The notes under the pieces are model-generated. The model worked only from the letters and a program-made list of their open reading frames with translations. It searched no databases and was not told the origin of the DNA. From NCBI RefSeq assembly GCF_012489685.1, contig NC_080044.1, positions 77,114,732-77,178,731 of the forward strand: a stretch of 64,000 nucleotides of DNA, written 5' to 3'. The number at the start of each line of letters is the position of its first letter. Position 1 is the stretch's first letter. Source of the stretch: Lotus japonicus. Its lineage: Eukaryota; Streptophyta; Magnoliopsida; Fabales; Fabaceae. Below are positions 21,299 through 31,429 of this stretch, piece after piece. The position numbers and the translations under genes are program-made.

Positions 21299-24200
21299 AT
21301 GCTGCTACTCTCTGCAATCACCACCACCGCCCACACTCTCCTCCCTCCACCACCCACTCTCACCCTCACACTCTGCTCTTCCAAACCCCACCACCGCCTC
21401 TCTTCAATTTCACCCTCCCGCAACCCCAACCCCAACCCTTCCTGCTTCCTCCAAGCCCTCAACTCCAACCCTAACTCCGGCTCCGATGGTGATCCTGCAA
21501 CCACCATATCCTCCGCCGCCGCCCTCGCTTCCGCTATTCGCAAAGCCTCCACCTCCCCCGTCGAGTTCACTCAGCGAGTCGAGAAGGACGGCGTCGTTCT
21601 TCCTAGCCCTGACTTCCACGCTCTCTGCCTCCAACAGCTCAACCTCTTCCGCCGAATCGTTCCCGAAGCACTCCTCTCGGTTCGTTCCTACCTTTCATTT
21701 TACTTGAATTTGTCTTCAAATGCAAAATGTTCAGTGACATTGAATCATGTTATATAGAAGAATTTCTAGCAATATTAGGATTGTTTAACTGGGATTAAGG
21801 GTTTTTGTTGTTTGTGTTCTGTTTCTTCAGGTGTATGTTAGACCAGCTGGCAGTTATGTGATGGATAGGTTGGAGTTGAGGAGGGTTGCACTGTACCCTG
21901 GAGAGGCAGAGTTGGAGGTGGATGGAATTGTCATGCTCGTCGGTCATTTTAATGTTCCCGCGGGCTTGCGCGCTGCGGAGACTGTGCTCACCGATTTGCA
22001 AGTATGCTTCTGTTTTTTGTTGTGATGTGTGATTGTTGTTGTAGGTAAGGAACTAAGGATGGATCTATATGATATGAGTGTGATTGTTAATTGTAGGTTA
22101 AGATTGTCCCTGAGTGTAAGGCTGTAGTTCTTCCCATGGTGAAACACCCATTTGTTGTTGGTTTCTTGGTTGCTGAGCTTCCGCCGGTGGAGATGGGAAC
22201 ACGAGAGGAACCTCAAAGTGATGGCTGGGATAACCGTCGCATATCTGGTGGGGAAGTTTATTCCTTACCTCCTTTTTTGGATTTGGATAAGAAGTCAAGG
22301 GAAATTCAGACCTTTCGGATCAAGGATGAGCCAGTTGCTATGCACAACTTCACTTCTGAGCAAAGATCAATTGCTGTCAACATTTCACAGTCTCTAGCTG
22401 TGGCATATGTTATGGATCAGGTTAATATACTGTATTATTTTTATTGAATCATGGTAGTAGCTCATTCTTTTTTAATATGAAAGGCTATATAGTCATGACA
22501 CTGCTTGTATTTTGTGGGAGTTGCTTTTGAGTTTACACTTTTTAACATATGATATTTGAATTTGTACTTTGAAAGTTATTGCATTTGTGATTTCAAATTC
22601 AAAATCATTTTTTTCTATCACATCATTGAGTAAGACTGAGTGTTATCTTTCAGCATGCAATGCCAGTGCCTTTAATTGACTTCTTTAGTAACTGTTATAT
22701 GATTTCATAATTCTGTTATGAGAATCATTTTGAACCCTCGTATCAGCCTGAATTTCTAGCTCATGGGTGCACTCCTTTTACAGAAAGCAAAGTTACTTCA
22801 GCAGTCAACATGGCAAAATAATGTCAGGATCAATAATCTGGTTGAGCAAGTATGAGTTATTGACTGCTATTGCATTTCTTTATTCACTTTTATTTTAGCA
22901 TGCTCTAACTTTGTTTCTTCAAAACTCAAAACAGATCCGTGGTCCACTTGCAAGCATTCAAACCTTAAGTAAAATCCTGTCTATGCAAACAACGAAAAGT
23001 CAGGTTTGTAAGATTTCCTAGTCATACTTGATGAATTTTATTGCAATAATAAAAAATGTCTCATAACTATCAATGCTATAAGTTACTTGTTTTTTTTTTA
23101 TATAAATCGTCCGAAGTCTTTACTATGTCAGTTATACAAGAGTGGTTAAATTAATGGTTGACCTCACACATAATCATGTCTTTTCTGTATTTGTGTCTAG
23201 GTTTAAAATATCATTAACGATATCATTTTATGTGGATTTGGTACCCTGAAAAGCCTTTGTTTGAGCATGCACTTTGTGTGTGCTAAACTTTTAGTCTAAA
23301 CTTTAGTAACTGAAGTGGTCACTTTCTTATTCATTACACGTTGAATTGTGTTCTATTTTAATCTCTTAAGGCAAGGACATTTGAGAAGTTAGATAAAAAA
23401 ACTAAATGGAAATAGATCAATCTTAATTTTTTTTGAACATGCCGTAAAATTAAATAAAGAGTTCAAAGAATGATGAACCTCAACTGTATTTTTACCTTAT
23501 GGTTATTTGATATCAAGAATGTCTTAAATGAAGTGCTTTTGCAGATTTCATATGACATTGTTGAAGACATCTTGGTGCAAGGTGATCGATTGAGAGATGT
23601 CCTCCAACAACTCCAAGATGCCGTACATTTGACGAAGGTACGCTCTTTCTTGCACTTATGATCACACATGTGCACATAATTTTTATATACCACCAATCAA
23701 TGAATGCACGCTGATTGAACTTCATATTATATTGCCTCTTCGGCTCTTCCTCTATATATTTTTGAAACATTATGTACTCTGCTCTATCTTATTCTTTTCC
23801 TTCATTGGATTTTCAACAACAAGGGATGCAAAGATGGTATTTGACATGTAAATGTAATTTATAATTGATTGGCCTACCGAGAAATTGTTGCAACATAATG
23901 AAGCAGTCATGGTGACACTAGTTATTGACTTATTGTACATATTAAAGGGGGAATTTATGGTCTAAATTACAGTCAGACTGTTAGGTACCAGAAAAATGTA
24001 ATAGGAAGAAGAAAAACTGAATGCTATTAAGGCACTGAATCCTCTGGTATGAACCCAGAAGCAGTATTTAGGGAAATACAAGAAGGAAAATAACAAGATA
24101 AACTTGAGCAATTCGAGAGTGCTCAATCTCTCCTAGTCCAGACTAATTTCTGCCTACCTCCTCTCTCTCCAAAACCAGCATATATTCCCTAGGTTGATAC

Positions 24201-27200
24201 CCTATGGTCCCCCCCTCACCTATGTGGGTGTGCCACCTCATTAGTCGGTTATCTTGGGATCCAAGCTTCTAGAAGGTGGATCTTCAGGTACAGCTGTCCC
24301 TTGCTTGGGCCTCCTCTCATAGAATTTGCCAAATCTGGGCCTAGAGTGTGGTTTTGCAACATCTCTCCCCCCTTGAAGAATCACCTTGTCCTCAAGGTGA
24401 TGATTAGGGAATTGTTCCAGCAGAGCAGTGTAGTCTTCCCAGGAATCTTCAAAAGTTGGAAGATCCTTCCATCTAACCAAAACTTCAATGCTCCCATTCT
24501 CCTTCTGTCTTGTTCCCATAATAGTTTCTGGTTCTACTAAGAGCTCCCAATCTTCTGTTAATGAGCTGGGTAATGGTTGGCAAGGAGTTCCCTCATTAAT
24601 TGCCTTCTTGAGCAAGGAAATGTGAAATACTGGATGGACTAGACTGCCCTCTGGTAATTGTAGTTTGTAAGCAACAGGATTGATCTTGTCTATCACTAAA
24701 AAGGGTCCATAGTACCTTGGACTAAGCTTCTGATTTTTCCTTTTAGCCAGGCTTTTGAGCTTATAAGGTTGTATCTTGAGGTATACCATGTCCCCAATCT
24801 CAAACTGCACGTCTCTCCTGTGTTTATTGGCCTGCTGTTTCATTCTGTTCTGGGCTTTTTCCAGATTTTCCTTGAGCTCTTCCAGAAGTAGGTTCCTCTC
24901 AGCAGTCATCCTTTCAACTTCCTCTACTGAAGTTAAAGAATCAGTCCCCTTGATGATCACAGGTGCTTCCCTCCCATATAATGCCTTGAAGGGTGTGGTT
25001 TTGATGGCAGAATGGTAGTTGGTGTTGTACCAAAATTCTGCCCAACACAACCACTTAGGCCACTGTTTGGGTTTGGTCCCAGTCACACACCTAAGATAGG
25101 TCTCCACACATTTGTTTACAATCTCAGTCTGTCCATCTGTTTGTGGGTGGTATGCAGAACTAAATTTCAATTTGGTTCCTGCTAATTTGAATAGTTCTGT
25201 CCAGAAGGTGCTTAGGAAAACTCTGTCTCTATCAGAGACTATGGATGTAGGAAATCCATGTAGTTTGACTACCTCCTTGATAAAGAGTTCTGCAACTTCT
25301 TTTGCATTATAAGGGTGTGAGAGTGCAAAGAAGTGTGCATACTTGGTGAATCTGTCCACTACTACCAGTATTGTGTCTTTTCCCATGGTTTTAGGTAGCC
25401 CCCCGATGAAATCCATGGAAATGTCAGTCCATACCTGAGTAGGGATGGGTAGTGGTTGTAGGAAACCAGCTGGGCTGAGTGCTTCATATTTGTTCCTTTG
25501 ACAGATTTCACATTTCTGTACATAACTCTGAATATCCAGCTTCATCCCTTCCCAGAAAAAGAGAGCAGAAATCCTCTTATAGGTTCTAAAAATGCCTGCA
25601 TGCCCTCCTTGTTTAGAGTCATGAAACTCTTGTAATATGGTGAGAATTTTCCCAGACCCCTTGGGAATGACAATCCTTCCTTTATAAAGTAATCTCCCTC
25701 TCCTCAATTGGTACCCTGCTACAGAAGTGCCTTGAGTGACCAGCTCTTGCATGATTTTCCTATATTTTTCCTCTGCCATAATCTCAGTTTCTAAATCCTC
25801 CCAATCTGCACACTGAACTGAAGAAATAGCTGAGAATTGCATTTTTCTAGATAAGGCATCTGCTGCCTTATTCTCAATCCCTGGCTTGTATTTGATTTCA
25901 AAATCAAATCTCATTAATTTGGATACCCATTTCTGCTGTTCCTCTCCCATCAACCTCTGTTCAGCTAAGAATCTTAGGCTCTTCTGATCTGTATGTATGA
26001 TGAATTTCTGCCCTAGGAGATAGTGTCTCCACTTCTGAACTGCAATCACTACTGCCATTAATTCTCTCTCATATACAGACTTGGCCTGTGCTCTTTCTGA
26101 AAGTGTCTTACTCATATAAGCCACTGGTTTCCCATCTTGCATGAGTACAGCCCCTAACCCTTTTCCTGATGCATCAGTCTCTAGGACAAAGGTTTTTGCA
26201 AAATTTGGCACTGCCAGAACTGGCACAGTTGTCATGATCACCTTCAGATTCTCAAAAGCCTGAGCTGCCTCTTCACTCCATCTGAAATTGTTCTTTTTGA
26301 GCAAATGGTTGAGAGGTTGGGCCAGCTTACTATAATTCTTCACAAATTTCCTATAATACCCTGTTAACCCAAGGAAACCTCTTAATCCCTTCACATCTTT
26401 TGGAGTGGGCCAGTTCAACATATCTTTGATTTTGTTAGGGTCAGCAGCTACCCCTTGTCCTGATATCACATGCCCCAAATACACCAATTCCAGCTGACCA
26501 AAAGAACATTTCTTTTGGTTTGCCACCAAATGATTATCCTCTAAAGCTTGCAAAACCTTCCTCAAGTGTTCCCTATGTTTTTCCTCACTCTCACTGTAGA
26601 TCAAGATATCATCAAAAAATACAAGTGCAAATTTTCTAAGATAGGGTTTCAAGACTTGGTTCATGAGTGCTTGAAAGGTTGAGAGTGCATTGGATAGGCC
26701 AAATGGTAGGACTAGGTATTCATAGTGGCCTTCATGGGTCCTGAAAGCAGTCTTAGGAATGTCTTCCTCTCTCATTCTAATCTGGTGATAACCAGATTTC
26801 AAATCAAGTTTTGTAAAAACCACAGCTGCTCCTATTTCATCTAATAGCTCATCAATAATTGGTATAGGGAACTTGTCAGGGATTGTAAGCTTGTTGAGGG
26901 CTCTATAATCCACACAAAATCGCCACCCTCCATCTTTCTTTTTCACCAATATAGCAGGACTACTAAAAGGACTTGTACTGGGTCTAATGATCCCTGCCTT
27001 GAGCATGTCTTTTACTAATTTTTCAATCTCATTTTTCTGATAGAATGGATACCTGTAGGGTCTACTGTTGGGTATGGAAGCTCCTTCCTGAAGTACAATG
27101 GCATGATCCGTTGCTCTCTTGGGAGGTAGCCCCTTTGGCTCTTGAAAAACTTCAGGAAATTCTGCTAGGATTCCCTCTATCTCATCTGAAATCTCAGTTG

Positions 27201-30200
27201 CAACCCTTGGATCCTCAGTCAACCCCTCATAAGAGAGGTAATATGCTTCCCCCTCCTTCTCCATAGTCTTTTTAATAGATTTCCATCCTGCAGCAATCTT
27301 ACACCAGGATGGTTCCCCTTGTAAGAACATTTTCTGTCCTTGAACCTCCCATTGAATGGTCAGTTTTTGGAAATTTGCTCTGATGTTGCCAAGACTAGCA
27401 AGCCAGTCCATTCCCAGCACCACTTCTGTTCCCCCTAGGCCTAGGATGAAAAAATGTTGAGTAATGGGAATTCCCTGAACCTCTAGCTTCAGGTTCTTAC
27501 ATACTCCGGAATTTCTCTCCCTAGCCCCATTTCCCACCTCTACTATGTACTCTGAAGTGGCAATCACAGGTATGTCTAGTTCCACCACCAGCTCTTGTGA
27601 AATGAAGTTGTTGGTTGCCCCACAATCCACCAATATTAGAACTTCTTTGTTCCCAATCTTTCCTTTGACCTTGAAAGATCTATTAGAGGTTAACCCTTCC
27701 TTGCTATTCAGGGATAACTGCAGCACCTTTCCTTCCAAAATGAATTCCCCATCCTCAGCCTCTTCGAAAACCTCATCTTCCTCTTCTTCCTCCTCCCCCT
27801 CTACCAGAATCAATTGATAATTCCTCATGGCACATATGTGCTCCCTTCCCCACTTCTCCCCACACTTAAAGCATAACCCCTTTCTACTTCTTTCCTGCAG
27901 CTCGGTTTAAGAGAGCCTTTGCCCTCCATTCCACTTCTTCTCAGGAAATTTTCCTTCATTGCTTCCTGTTCCCCCTTTGTTCACAAGAGTTTTCCCATCA
28001 TTTTCAGCAGTTCCAGTCCCTCCCCTGTTTTGGTGATTCGCAGCAGAGTTAGCAAACCTTCCCTTGTTGTCTCCAGTACTGGGAAAATACCTTCCCCCAG
28101 TTCCTCCTTTCTCCTTCCACCCACGTTTATCATCATCTCTCAGTTTTCCTCCTCTCATGGCGGAGTTTTTCTCCTCGAGCAGCAGTGCTCTGTCCATCAG
28201 CTCAGCGAGGTCATCAGCTGGGTACAATTTCATTTCAGCCTTGATGTCTTCCTGCAAACCGTTCAGGAATACCCCTTTTAACACTTCCCTGTCAGCGTTT
28301 CTCATGGGTGCAGCTAAGAGCTCGAAGGCTTCTCGATACTCCATGACGCTACCCTTCTGTTTTGCACTGAGCAGAGGTCCGAACGGGTTCTGGACAAGAT
28401 CCGGTTGGAATCGGCGGATCAAAGCTTGTTTGAACGGTTCCCAAGCTCGCTCCTGAGCTTGCTCTTCCCACCACTGGAACCAGCTGAGGGCACGATCTTC
28501 CATGGCGATCATCACCATCTCGATCTTCTCCCTCTCTTCGACCCGACTGAGTCTGAAGAAACGCTCGACCTTCGTTATCCAGCCATACGCGTCGCTTCCG
28601 TTGAACATCGGAATGTCGACTCGCCTTCCCGTGACCGCTCGCAGATGGTGATGGTGATGATAGGGTTTGTGCTGCTCACGATCGTGCGTCGCAGCTCGAG
28701 ACCAAGAGCGCGACCCGGGTTGTGACCCGAAATCGCTTCTCCTTGCAGTGGCTGAGCTCGCATCGCGTGAGGTTCTTCGATGGCGTGGGGTGTTGGAACG
28801 ACCCCTTCGTCGGTTGTCGCGACTCAGGAAGAGTCGTCGGAGCTCCTCAAACTGTTCGTGAGCCACTTCCTTCATCTCAGTGAGGGAACGCTCCAAGTTG
28901 TCAACCCAATTCTCCATAGCGCTGCGGGTGAGTACCATACAAAGCTCCCTTTGGATCGGGAGCTCTGATACCAATGTTAGGTACCAGAAAAATGTAATAG
29001 GAAGAAGAAAAACTGAATGCTATTAAGGCACTGAATCCTCTGGTATGAACCCAGAAGCAGTATTTAGGGAAATACAAGAAGGAAAATAACAAGATAAACT
29101 TGAGCAATTCGAGAGTGCTCAATCTCTCCTAGTCCAGACTAATTTCTGCCTACCTCCTCTCTCTCCAAAACCAGCATATATTCCCTAGGTTGATACCCTA
29201 TGGTCCCCCCCTCACCTATGTGGGTGTGCCACCTCATTAGTCGGTTATCTTGGGATCCAAGCTTCTAGAAGGTGGATCTTCAGGTACAGCTGTCCCTTGC
29301 TTGGGCCTCCTCTCATAGAATTTGCCAAATCTGGGCCTAGAGTGTGGTTTTGCAACACAGACCAAATGGCTGCTGGTTGCCTGGCTCTAGATGTCCTTCC
29401 CAGAGAGGCAGTTGCAGCAAGATGAATGCAAAATTCTGCAACTTTTAGTTGAGGCCATAATTTTTATCATCTCTTCTCAAGTCACAAACTTGTTTTATTC
29501 CATGACAATGACAAAGGAAAGGGATATTACTTAGGGGTGTTCTTTAACCAGTGTGCCAAATTATTGAGTTACATACATTATATGCCTTAAAGCATCTGCC
29601 TGCTTTGTAATTTTTTACCCTTGAAGAGATTCTCTCTTGAGTCTCTTCATTTTGAATATCTTTTTCTTCAAAAAATATTTTGGTCAGATAAAGGTTCTGC
29701 TGACCAGTTTTCTATTAAGGGTGTGTTTGTGAGTTTTTAAAGGAGGGAAGGGGAAGGCTTTGAGGGGAAGGGGAGGGAAGGGAAAGTGGGGTGAAGGGGT
29801 AAGCCAGCCCTTCCCTTGTTTGCAGGTTTCAAATTCCTCTAAACCCCCCAATTTGGGGAACTCCACAAAACAACGTCTTAGAGGGGTTTTGAAGGGTTTT
29901 TAAAAATTCCCAAACCCCTCCCTCCCATTTTAAAATCTCCCAAACAAGGGGAGGGCTTCTCATAAGCCTCCCCCTTCCCTCCAAAACTCAACTCACAAAC
30001 ACACCCTAGGGGAATATTCAGTAAGCATTTTAGAAATAAGCAAGTTACTGCAAATTTATTGCAGGCAAACGCTTACAGAAACCAGAGCCTCTGATGTTCA
30101 ATTTTTTGCCAAATATGTAGGCTAATATAGTGCGCTATAATGAAGAAGCAATACAGAAAATGAATGGTTCTACTCACATACTAGCCGAGTCAATGAGATC

Positions 30201-31429
30201 TCAATTGTTAGATGGCTCTTCAAGGGATGGTTCTGCAAATAAAATAAATAAATCAGGTGAGCCACTTTCTATCAGTGCTGCTTCCCAGGACATAGAGATG
30301 CCCCTACCGCCCTTGGCTCTTGCTCCGCTACGACATGGAATCAGGTAGGCTTGATTGTTGATTAGTATAGAAGCCTCTTTTTGTGTTGTCATGATTTTGC
30401 CTCATTTCCACCTTCTGTGTAAATATATGCTCCATTTTAAATTCTGTGGTTTCTCGTTCGACCTTAATAAATTCCAATGTTGCGCCAATGATAACTATCT
30501 CATTAGCTTTTGAGTATCTTCTTTTTGGCCTTTATATATGTATTTCTTTTTTCTTTCTTTCAACAATTAGATGACTTCTGCACTTTTGCTTATGCTTTTT
30601 TGTTAATGTCAGGAAGACCGTGCAATGTTTCTGAAGTATTGGAAGACTTGGTCGATTCAGCCAGACCTCTTGCCCAGAATCAAAAGCGTACAGTAGAACT
30701 AAGTCAATTCTCTTCACCTTTGCTAGCTGCTGTAGAAGAACCTGCTTTGCGCCAGGCTTTCAGCAACCTTATTGAAGGTGCTTTATTACGCACACATGTT
30801 GGAGGAAAGGTTGGAATTGTGTCTACTGTTGCACCAGCAGGCGGTACCCTTGTACTTATTGATGATGATGGACCAGATATGCACTACATGGTAACTTCAG
30901 TTCACTCCGATCCCATTCCGTCCTCTGTGAAAGAAAAAAAAACTAAAGCTTTTTACCTAACTATAGTTTGCATGCTTCATAATCTTAAGTTAGCTACTAT
31001 GGAAATGTGGGGCTATCCTTAAAATTACCCTAATGTTGTAGATATCCCAACATTTCCTTTCTGCTACCCGGTAGCACAAAGATTTGAACTTATGATCTCT
31101 TTGATTGAGTATTTTGTTGTAAGGGGAATTGATTTTGTGAAAGTTAATCTAATTATTGGTAATGAACTTGTCTGCAGACACAGACACATTCACTCACACC
31201 GTATGGGCAAGAACTCTTGTCTGATATGGTTGAAGACAATATGACATGGAACTTTGTTGCTGGGATGACTATTGCCCGTGAGATACTGGAGAGTTATGGC
31301 TGTGTTGTACGCGTTATATCACCCCGGATCAGAGAGGCTCCGCTTGGAACTGGAGGAACTCGTGTAGAACTCTGGCTTCCTTCGGCAAGTGTAAAATCTG
31401 ACTTGAGCAGCCACGCCCAAGAGGTATAG
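21299..31429 (+). CDS. CSK: Chloroplast sensor kinase (9 exons, retrotransposon in intron 6)
   Basis: Plastid-targeted histidine-kinase-like protein that links photosynthetic redox state to plastid gene expression. Exons: 21299-21679, 21831-22001, 22097-22420, 22784-22849, 22935-23003, 23545-23637, 30121-30344, 30617-30890, 31178-31429. All phases agree and give 617 residues, close to the known length. The Ser/Pro-rich N-terminus looks like a transit peptide. A GAF-like sensor region follows (about 130-290), then the H-box region NNLVEQIRGPLASI, in which Glu313 stands where histidine kinases have His. The ATPase-like part has an N-box NLIEGAL (about 493), a G1-like IDDDGPD (524-530) and a G2-like GTGGT (591-595). 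Intron 6 is 6.5 kb because of an antisense Ty3/gypsy element plus a MITE. The splice sites around it are intact, so the gene may still be expressed. Confidence 0.93.
23979..24361 (-). repeat. 3' LTR of the gypsy element
   Basis: In element sense it begins TGTTGCAAAACC and ends TACCTAACA, the usual TG...CA. It matches the other LTR base for base by eye over 383 bases. The last roughly 40 codons of pol run into it: the pol stop is at 24241-24243. Confidence 0.95.
24241..27906 (-). CDS. pol: Gypsy pol polyprotein with chromodomain
   Basis: The frame is open from just after the gag stop (27906) to 24241; the first ATG is at 27828 (1,195 codons). Upstream of that ATG the frame encodes a zinc knuckle (CFKCGEKWGREHIC). 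The domains then follow in the Ty3/gypsy order. First is an aspartic protease with VDCGATNNFIS, where Cys replaces the usual Ser/Thr of D-S/T-G. Reverse transcriptase follows with FCVDYRALNK and the catalytic FFDDILIYS. RNase H has LETDASGKGLGAVL. Integrase has its HHCC finger (GHAGIF...CEICQRNK) and the D,D-35-E core (MDFIGGLP, VSDRDRVF, HPQTDGQTEIVNK). The C-terminal chromodomain has EVLVRWKDLPTFEDSWE. All catalytic motifs are present and the protein ends within the 3' LTR. The frame is the same as gag. Confidence 0.93.
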   Translation of the reverse strand, partial: TELQERSRKGLCFKCGEKWGREHICAMRNYQLILVEGEEEEEEDEVFEEAEDGEFILEGKVLQLSLNSKEGLTSNRSFKVKGKIGNKEVLILVDCGATNNFISQELVVELDIPVIATSEYIVEVGNGARERNSGVCKNLKLEVQGIPITQHFFILGLGGTEVVLGMDWLASLGNIRANFQKLTIQWEVQGQKMFLQGEPSWCKIAAGWKSIKKTMEKEGEAYYLSYEGLTEDPRVATEISDEIEGILAEFPEVFQEPKGLPPKRATDHAIVLQEGASIPNSRPYRYPFYQKNEIEKLVKDMLKAGIIRPSTSPFSSPAILVKKKDGGWRFCVDYRALNKLTIPDKFPIPIIDELLDEIGAAVVFTKLDLKSGYHQIRMREEDIPKTAFRTHEGHYEYLVLPFGLSNALSTFQALMNQVLKPYLRKFALVFFDDILIYSESEEKHREHLRKVLQALEDNHLVANQKKCSFGQLELVYLGHVISGQGVAADPNKIKDMLNWPTPKDVKGLRGFLGLTGYYRKFVKNYSKLAQPLNHLLKKNNFRWSEEAAQAFENLKVIMTTVPVLAVPNFAKTFVLETDASGKGLGAVLMQDGKPVAYMSKTLSERAQAKSVYERELMAVVIAVQKWRHYLLGQKFIIHTDQKSLRFLAEQRLMGEEQQKWVSKLMRFDFEIKYKPGIENKAADALSRKMQFSAISSVQCADWEDLETEIMAEEKYRKIMQELVTQGTSVAGYQLRRGRLLYKGRIVIPKGSGKILTILQEFHDSKQGGHAGIFRTYKRISALFFWEGMKLDIQSYVQKCEICQRNKYEALSPAGFLQPLPIPTQVWTDISMDFIGGLPKTMGKDTILVVVDRFTKYAHFFALSHPYNAKEVAELFIKEVVKLHGFPTSIVSDRDRVFLSTFWTELFKLAGTKLKFSSAYHPQTDGQTEIVNKCVETYLRCVTGTKPKQWPKWLCWAEFWYNTNYHSAIKTTPFKALYGREAPVIIKGTDSLTSVEEVERMTAERNLLLEELKENLEKAQNRMKQQANKHRRDVQFEIGDMVYLKIQPYKLKSLAKRKNQKLSPRYYGPFLVIDKINPVAYKLQLPEGSLVHPVFHISLLKKAINEGTPCQPLPSSLTEDWELLVEPETIMGTRQKENGSIEVLVRWKDLPTFEDSWEDYTALLEQFPNHHLEDKVILQGGRDVAKPHSRPRFGKFYERRPKQGTAVPEDPPSRSLDPKITD
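24362..24374 (-). other. Polypurine tract
   Basis: In element sense AAGGGGGGAGAGA abuts the 3' LTR. This is where plus-strand DNA synthesis is primed in LTR retrotransposons. It is identified from its position and all-purine composition. Confidence 0.85.
27907..28938 (-). CDS. gag: Gypsy gag
   Basis: Capsid-type protein of the element; the first Met after the primer-binding site is at 28938, 37 bases from the 5' LTR, and the frame ends at TAA 27909-27907. The N-terminal part is charged and Arg/Ser-rich with a His run (PYHHHHHLRA). The retrotrans_gag region follows with FNGSDAYGWITKVERFF, ALSWFQWWEEQ and FKQALIRRFQP. The C-terminus is Gly/Lys/Asn-rich. The zinc knuckle normally at the end of gag lies just beyond the stop, in the same frame as pol, so the stop splits what is usually one gag-pol frame in chromoviruses. 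Confidence 0.9.
   Translation of the reverse strand: MVLTRSAMENWVDNLERSLTEMKEVAHEQFEELRRLFLSRDNRRRGRSNTPRHRRTSRDASSATARRSDFGSQPGSRSWSRAATHDREQHKPYHHHHHLRAVTGRRVDIPMFNGSDAYGWITKVERFFRLSRVEEREKIEMVMIAMEDRALSWFQWWEEQAQERAWEPFKQALIRRFQPDLVQNPFGPLLSAKQKGSVMEYREAFELLAAPMRNADREVLKGVFLNGLQEDIKAEMKLYPADDLAELMDRALLLEEKNSAMRGGKLRDDDKRGWKEKGGTGGRYFPSTGDNKGRFANSAANHQNRGGTGTAENDGKTLVNKGGTGSNEGKFPEKKWNGGQRLS
28962..28973 (-). other. Primer-binding site, initiator Met tRNA
   Basis: In element sense TGGTATCAGAGC begins one base after the 5' LTR. This is the standard plant retrotransposon primer-binding site, complementary to the 3' end of initiator methionine tRNA. It confirms element orientation and integrity of the replication signals. 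Confidence 0.95.
28975..29357 (-). repeat. 5' LTR of the gypsy element
   Basis: The 383-base LTR runs TG...CA in element sense and is identical by eye to the copy at 23979-24361. It would hold the element's promoter; element transcription would run antisense to CSK. Confidence 0.95.
29718..30007. mobile_element. Tourist-like MITE in CSK intron 6
   Basis: About 290 bases with inverted ends AGGGTGTGTTTGTGAGTTTT and AAAACTCAACTCACAAACACACCCT-type sequence. The interior is G-rich on one side and C-rich on the other and can fold back on itself. TTA precedes the left end, but the right flank is AGG, so the 3-base target duplication is not preserved. The TIR style fits PIF/Harbinger Tourist elements. 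It lies 114 bases before the exon 7 acceptor and does not disturb it. Confidence 0.7.

Larger units (their letters stand above)
23979..29357 (-). mobile_element. Full-length Ty3/gypsy chromovirus in CSK intron 6
   Basis: Complete LTR retrotransposon of 5,379 bases in reverse orientation. Its two 383-base LTRs appear identical by eye, and the perfect 5-base target duplication CAGAC flanks it (23974-23978 and 29358-29362). Element-sense order is 5' LTR (28975-29357), primer-binding site, gag, pol with a C-terminal chromodomain, polypurine tract and 3' LTR (23979-24361). The presence of a chromodomain makes it a chromovirus. Identical LTRs mean very recent insertion. The one visible lesion is an in-frame TAA between gag and pol. 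Confidence 0.96.
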
